Under the pieces are notes generated by a model, which had not been told where the DNA came from, searched no databases, and saw nothing but the letters and a program-made list of their open reading frames with translations. A program made the translations under genes and the position numbers. Positions 23,901-27,183 of a stretch of 27,183 nt of DNA are shown one piece after another (position 1 is the first letter of the stretch; each line of letters begins with the position of its first letter). Source of the DNA: JBIOJM01 sp044450785 (GTDB taxonomy: Bacteria > Planctomycetota > Planctomycetia > Isosphaerales > Isosphaeraceae); NCBI GenBank assembly GCA_044450785.1, contig JBIOJM010000112.1, positions 1 through 27,183 of the forward strand, written 5' to 3'.

Positions 23901-24271
23901 ACGGCGTCCTTCTGGTCACGTACTGCAACCAGATGCGGGCGCGGGGATACTCGGTCTGGGAGACGTGTATGCGGGGCCCGGAATTACGTGTTCGACCGGT
24001 CGTCATGACCTCCTTGACCGCCGCCTTGGGTCTCTTTCCCGCAGCCATCGCCACCTCCATCGGGTCGCAGGCGCAGAAGCCCCTGGCCATCGTCGTCGTC
24101 GGTGCGATGCTCTGCACCCTGTTCCTGACCCGGTACATGATGCCGATTCTCTATAGTTATTTCCCGGCACCACGCGGCACGGGAGGCGGTGCGGACGACC
24201 ACCTTGTCGAGGGTACTAATTACAGCCGCTTCTACGTGCACCATTTCCCACCGGATGACGGTGTTTCATAA
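20975..24271 (+). CDS. Heavy-metal efflux RND pump, CzcA/CusA type
   Basis: Inner membrane proton-driven pump of the HME-RND family, exporting divalent or monovalent metal ions through a tripartite complex. It has 1098 residues, slightly longer than the usual 1040-1060. Residues about 11-31 form the first membrane helix, followed by the periplasmic porter start (VEAYPDPTPPLVEVITQNPG, then EEMERLITIPIE). In the fourth helix, DFGIIVDSSTIIVEN (418-432) keeps D418, D424 and E431, the proton-relay residues of CzcA-type pumps. SS replaces the usual GA after D424. The second half repeats the layout (MFKSVKDCLLVMVNVLEAAMG, then GAVGFVSVFGVAVQDGVLLV). DFG rather than the CusA motif favours a zinc/cobalt/cadmium-type pump, but the metal is not certain. 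The stop shares one base with the adaptor start (TAATG). Confidence 0.92.
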   Translation: MVRAIITWSLHNRLIVLLGTLMLICVGLYSAYHLNVEAYPDPTPPLVEVITQNPGASPEEMERLITIPIEIALNGMPGLHRLRSTTIAGLSDIKCVFTYTTDYWKARQEVINRIALITNLPQGVTPNLSPWSPTGEIVRYVLEGPGYTLNELKAVQDWVLERQLKTVPGVIDVTGFGGTVKQYQVLVDPWKLAHYNITLQQLQDAISKSNANIGGDILSLGTQSHNVRGIGLLGKGEDPLDPANAPRRTEIVNRKLEEISKVVITHFQGTPILVSHVAMVVEGHQPRLGIIGRDEDGKTENDVVQGIVLMRKYEKSLPVSEAVEEKIVEIQKRKLLPPGMKIKIFNQRTELVHVTTENVVHNLLMGMGLVIAILFIFLGDLASAAIVAIMIPLALLFSITVLYVQDKSANLLSIGAVDFGIIVDSSTIIVENIYRHITAPNADRSRPLIDRIIDASTEIERALFYSTTIIVCAFIPLFSMSGPEGALFGPMANTYAFAICGALLMAVTLAPVLCSFLFVNKKEGTDTFLDKLMKMRYLRALSWVLRHRGLTLAVMVSLFCWSLYLIPHLGAIFMPPLEEGYLWIRAIVPRTTTREYAASIAPRLREVIASVPEVDRVISQLGRPDDGTDPTSFFNLEIGAPLKPMEQWRKRPFYLFGYRLWDRTITREDMEKELTDKFKKFPGINFNFSQYIRDNVEEALSGVKGANSVKIIGTDLNELEKLGQRVTDILMHVPGIENVGMFHVVGQPNLLVEIDRSLCSRHGVNVADVEKVVQVAIGGEAFSQMVEQEKLFDIVLRLPPEMRNDPKIIGRILVDVPGTSDDNPGYRIPLSQLARIKAHDPGASYVYRENNQRYLPIKFGVRGRDLASAVNEAQRKVDDPQTGVARPEGYDIIWSGEFEQMEQANDRLMWIIPLSLGLILMLLYSMFKSVKDCLLVMVNVLEAAMGGIFALYITGTHFSISGAVGFVSVFGVAVQDGVLLVTYCNQMRARGYSVWETCMRGPELRVRPVVMTSLTAALGLFPAAIATSIGSQAQKPLAIVVVGAMLCTLFLTRYMMPILYSYFPAPRGTGGGADDHLVEGTNYSRFYVHHFPPDDGVS

Positions 24272-25683
24272 TGAACACGATCGAAACTCAATCGGTTCCG
24301 TCCGCCGCACCGACGGTCTCCACGTCGAATGGCCCACCGACCACCCTGCCGCAGAAGGGCCGGCGGTCCGTTTTCGGAAAGGTCGTCCTGATCTTGCTCC
24401 TCGGAGGCGCGGCCGGCGGAGCCCTTTACGCTTACATGGCCGGGATGAATACAGTCCATCGGGATATCGACCGGGCGATTAACTACGTTCGAAAACATGT
24501 GCTCGAACCGACTCCCGTCGCGAAAACGAAAGAGATCAAGCCTCGCCCTCCCTGGGATGGTCTCGTGAGGATTGATCGTGATGAAGCCAAGAACATCGGC
24601 CTCCTCGTTGTCACGGTCCGGCCGCAGGTCGAGCCGATCAAGCTGGAGCTGCCGGGACGCACAGCCTACGACCCCAACTCACTGAACAAGATCCGGCCCC
24701 GGTTTGATACGCTCGTCGAGAAGGTCCACGTCGAGCTGGGCCAGAAGGTCAAGAAGGGCGAACCGCTGCTGGATCTATTCAGCACCGATCTCGCCGCGGC
24801 CAAGAACGACTTTCAGACGACGTACGTCCAGTGGCAGCACGACCTGACTTTACGCACGCACCGTGAAGCTTTGTTCAAGGACAAGGCGATTTCCGAGCAA
24901 CTCCTGATCGATACCCGGAACGACGAGAACAAGAGCCGTCTGGCGGTCACGACGGCGCGTCAAAAGCTGATCGTGTTCCGTGTGCCCGAAGAACAGATCG
25001 ACCCGCTGATCAAGAACCTCAACCCCACCGATTTACCCGACAAAGATGCAATCCTTCGTTTCATCGACAAGGCGAAGATGACGAGTCGCTCTCCGGTCGA
25101 CGGCATCGTGGTTGTGCGCGATGTCGTCCCGGGTAATTTCTATGACAGCAACGACGTGCTGATGGTGATCGCTCCTCTCGACCACCTCATCGTCTGGCTG
25201 AACGTTTACGAGGCCGACCTGGCGCAGGTCAAGATGGGACAGCACATGGAGATCCAGTTCCCGTTCCTGAACCGGACGATTCTCGGCACGGTGCAGTACG
25301 TCGCGGCCGAAGTCTCCAAGGACACTCGCACCATCAAGATCAGAGCGTCCGTTCCCAACGTCAATGGTGAGCTCAAGGCCGACATGCTGGTGAGGGCCTC
25401 CCTGGATATTCCCCCGGTCAACGGCCAGACGGTGATCCCTCGCTCGGCGGTGGTCGTCATGAACGGCCATGAGTATGCGTTCTTCCGCAAGCCTCCCAGC
25501 AATTCCAGGAACGGCGAACAGTTCGAGAGGCGGGAGGTCGTGATCGCTGAAGAGCGTTCCGACCACGTCGTGGTCGCGAGCGGAGCCAGAGCCGGTGAAG
25601 AGGTCGTATCCTCTGCAAGCTTGATCCTCGCTCAGCTCTACGAGGATCAACAGATGGTCGCGACCGGTATGCCGTTGCAATGA
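24271..25683 (+). CDS. RND efflux periplasmic adaptor subunit, CzcB/CusB type
   Basis: Membrane fusion protein that links the pump to the outer membrane channel. It has 470 residues. After a short cytoplasmic N-terminus, a single helix at about 37-58 (KVVLILLLGGAAGGALYAYM) anchors it. A lipoyl-like half motif follows (RPRFDTLVEKVHVELGQKVK, then KGEPLLDL, 143-169), then a helical hairpin (about 172-250). The second lipoyl half is SPVDGIVVVRDVVPGNFYDS, followed by beta-barrel segments (LIVWLNVYEADLAQVKMGQ) and the membrane-proximal domain (VIPRSAVVVMNGHEYAFF). Length and motifs fit the heavy-metal subgroup. No His- or Met-rich metal-binding stretch is evident. The start overlaps the pump stop by one base, so the two are translationally coupled. 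Confidence 0.92.
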   Translation: MNTIETQSVPSAAPTVSTSNGPPTTLPQKGRRSVFGKVVLILLLGGAAGGALYAYMAGMNTVHRDIDRAINYVRKHVLEPTPVAKTKEIKPRPPWDGLVRIDRDEAKNIGLLVVTVRPQVEPIKLELPGRTAYDPNSLNKIRPRFDTLVEKVHVELGQKVKKGEPLLDLFSTDLAAAKNDFQTTYVQWQHDLTLRTHREALFKDKAISEQLLIDTRNDENKSRLAVTTARQKLIVFRVPEEQIDPLIKNLNPTDLPDKDAILRFIDKAKMTSRSPVDGIVVVRDVVPGNFYDSNDVLMVIAPLDHLIVWLNVYEADLAQVKMGQHMEIQFPFLNRTILGTVQYVAAEVSKDTRTIKIRASVPNVNGELKADMLVRASLDIPPVNGQTVIPRSAVVVMNGHEYAFFRKPPSNSRNGEQFERREVVIAEERSDHVVVASGARAGEEVVSSASLILAQLYEDQQMVATGMPLQ

Positions 25684-25917
25684 TGGAACGAACGGGCACG
25701 AACTCGCATGCCTCGGTCGCGCCGTCGGTCCGTTCGTAAGGGCTCTAGCGCGCTTGGCCTCAGAAACTCCGATTGTATCGATCCGGTTGACTTTGACGGA
25801 TCATACGGTCGTGACGCGACTTCAGATTCAAACGCCGGCATGCCGACTCACAATGACAACGGTTGTTGCGGAGCTCGGGAATCCAACGAAATGACTGATT
25901 GAGAGGGGGTATCACAC

Positions 25918-27183
25918 ATGAATTTTCGTACAGGATTCATGTGGAAAACCGAGACGGCCACGCCTCCGATCCGATCGAGGCAGAACTCCGAGGCGATGAT
26001 GGGGCTCATGGGACGCCCGGGCTTACTTTTCGTGCTGGCTTTCTGCGTGTTGGCTAGCCGAGCCGGCGCGCAGGCCCCCACAGTCGACACGAGTGTGCCG
26101 GCGCTCCCCGGTTCATCGACCTCGCTCTTGGGGCGATTGCCCGGCGCGGGAGGTGGGTCGTTCGGCAATTTGCCGGGCGCCGGGGGGATTCTGGGCGGTC
26201 GTGCCGGCGTTTCGGCTCCCAAGGGCATTCCCACGACGGTCACGACACCAGGTTCGGGCCCGGGACCGACCGAGATGCAGATGGCGATTTCATCGCCTCA
26301 GCCACAACCGGTAGGCCCGGTCTCGTCACGCTTTTCTGGACCGCTCGAACCTCCGAGCGGTCCGGAGGACGAAGGACCTCCCGACGGCTTGACCCTCGAT
26401 CGCGCCATCGACATCACCCTCGAGCGCAGCCTCGACCTCCGCGCCAAGTTCTACGAAATCCCCATGGCCAGGGCCGACATCCTCCAGGCCAACCTCCGAT
26501 CGAACCCCGTCTTCTATCAAGACGGCCAGCTCCTTCAATATCGAGGTTCGAGCACTCAGTTCAGCCGGGCGGCACCCGGCGGCCCGAGCCAGGTTGATAC
26601 CAACATCACCTACCCGCTCGACGTCTCGCACAAGCGTCAGGCTCGAACCGTCGTCGCCGGCCGCGCCGAGCGGATTCTGGAGGCGCAATACCAAGACGCC
26701 GTCCGGAACCGGATCGACGACGTCTTCGGCGCCTACGTCAACGCCCTGGGGGCACGCCAAACCGTCCGCTACTCGGTCAAGAGTGTCGATGGATACGAAC
26801 AACTGGTGTCGCTGACCAAGCAGCTCCACGAGCGAGGTCAGGTGCCGCTCGCTGACTTGAACCTGGTCGAGAACAAGCTCCGGATCGCCCGGCTGGGGTC
26901 CCGCGACGCCAAGGCCTCTTTTCGCAAGGCCAAGCTGGATCTGGGCTCGCTCATGAACCTCAAGCTGGGTGAAATCGCGACGCTCGAGCTGCGGGGGGCA
27001 ATAGATGATCTCGCACCGCCGCCCCCCCCTGTTGCTGAGCTCCAGAAAATCGCCTTGGCCGAACGGCCTGACGTCGCCGCATTCCGACTCGGCGTCTCGT
27101 ATGCCGAAAGCGCCGTCCGGCTGGCCAAGGCCAACGCCTTCAGCGATGTCTACCTCCTCTGGCAACCCTATACCCTTCAGGAC
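25918..27183 (+). CDS. TolC-family outer membrane factor, CzcC type (3' end outside window)
   Basis: Outer membrane channel of the metal efflux complex. I translated this frame by hand: 422 codons, open to the right edge. The ATG has GAGAGGGGG eight bases upstream. A signal sequence lies at about 29-53 (GRPGLLFVLAFCVLASRAGA), preceded by an unusually long, polar N-terminus; the internal ATGs at residues 27-28 could be the true start, but lack as good a ribosome site. Residues about 55-155 are a Gly/Pro/Ser-rich linker, and the OEP domain begins at about 157 (DGLTLDRAIDITLERSLDLR). It continues with coiled-coil helices (RAERILEAQYQDAVRNRIDD, and DLNLVENKLRIARLGSRDAK). The second OEP repeat starts near LQKIALAERPDVAAFRLG. 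It follows the adaptor gene after 234 bp, in which I see no clear gene. Confidence 0.88.
   Translation, partial: MNFRTGFMWKTETATPPIRSRQNSEAMMGLMGRPGLLFVLAFCVLASRAGAQAPTVDTSVPALPGSSTSLLGRLPGAGGGSFGNLPGAGGILGGRAGVSAPKGIPTTVTTPGSGPGPTEMQMAISSPQPQPVGPVSSRFSGPLEPPSGPEDEGPPDGLTLDRAIDITLERSLDLRAKFYEIPMARADILQANLRSNPVFYQDGQLLQYRGSSTQFSRAAPGGPSQVDTNITYPLDVSHKRQARTVVAGRAERILEAQYQDAVRNRIDDVFGAYVNALGARQTVRYSVKSVDGYEQLVSLTKQLHERGQVPLADLNLVENKLRIARLGSRDAKASFRKAKLDLGSLMNLKLGEIATLELRGAIDDLAPPPPPVAELQKIALAERPDVAAFRLGVSYAESAVRLAKANAFSDVYLLWQPYTLQD

Noticed and set aside
25708..25902. A 64-codon open frame between the adaptor and channel genes
   Set aside because: No recognisable motif, and no clear ribosome site before its ATG; the composition looks like random coding in a gap.

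Overview
The window is high-GC DNA from a planctomycete, most likely of the Isosphaeraceae/Gemmata side of the phylum. This is inferred from the gene families and not from a marker gene. The evidence is an ECF sigma factor directly followed by a large Ser/Thr kinase with a DWG motif, a transmembrane helix and a TPR tail; a giant surface protein with an N-terminal LEDRVLLS motif (the LEPR-XLL type); a DUF7689-type gene pair; and abundant REP-like and heptamer repeats.

Left part (1-5663). On the minus strand lie the start of an RsuA-type pseudouridine synthase that runs off the left edge, then agmatine deiminase (aguA) and N-carbamoylputrescine amidase (aguB). aguB and aguA overlap by ATGA and together convert agmatine to putrescine. 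Divergent from them, on the plus strand, are a RidA-family protein, a short-chain dehydrogenase and a SIS-domain (UPF0309-type) sugar-phosphate binding protein. The last two overlap by ATGA, so the three probably form an operon.

Middle part (5664-18694). A 520-bp stretch without a gene is filled with REP-like repeats. It is followed by a broken remnant of the 3' end of a kinase/TPR gene. Then, all on the minus strand, come a DUF7689-type protein, a small partner protein whose promoter carries a perfect TATAAT, a 1439-residue Ser/Thr kinase with ten TPRs, its ECF sigma factor, and an 1837-residue secreted protein. The secreted protein combines beta-helix repeats, a PKD domain, a glycine/asparagine-rich beta region, and a matrixin-like metalloprotease whose third zinc ligand is replaced by glycine. 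A 50-bp repeat unit occurs twice in this part: as an intergenic tandem array before the sigma gene, and as an in-frame insertion of about 69 residues inside the kinase domain.

Right part (18695-27183). On the minus strand are a DUF433/DUF5615 pair that looks like a toxin-antitoxin module, and an exported beta-propeller glycosidase-like protein whose stop codon lies in a REP-like repeat. On the plus strand are a tRNA-Ala(CGC) and a heavy-metal RND efflux operon in the order pump (czcA-like), adaptor (czcB-like), outer membrane factor (czcC-like). The last gene is cut by the right edge.

I found no CRISPR array, phage or intact insertion sequence. The most unusual features are the repeat-driven insertion in the kinase, the heptamer repeat abutting the sigma factor start codon, and the altered metalloprotease site. 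None of them proves a new system.
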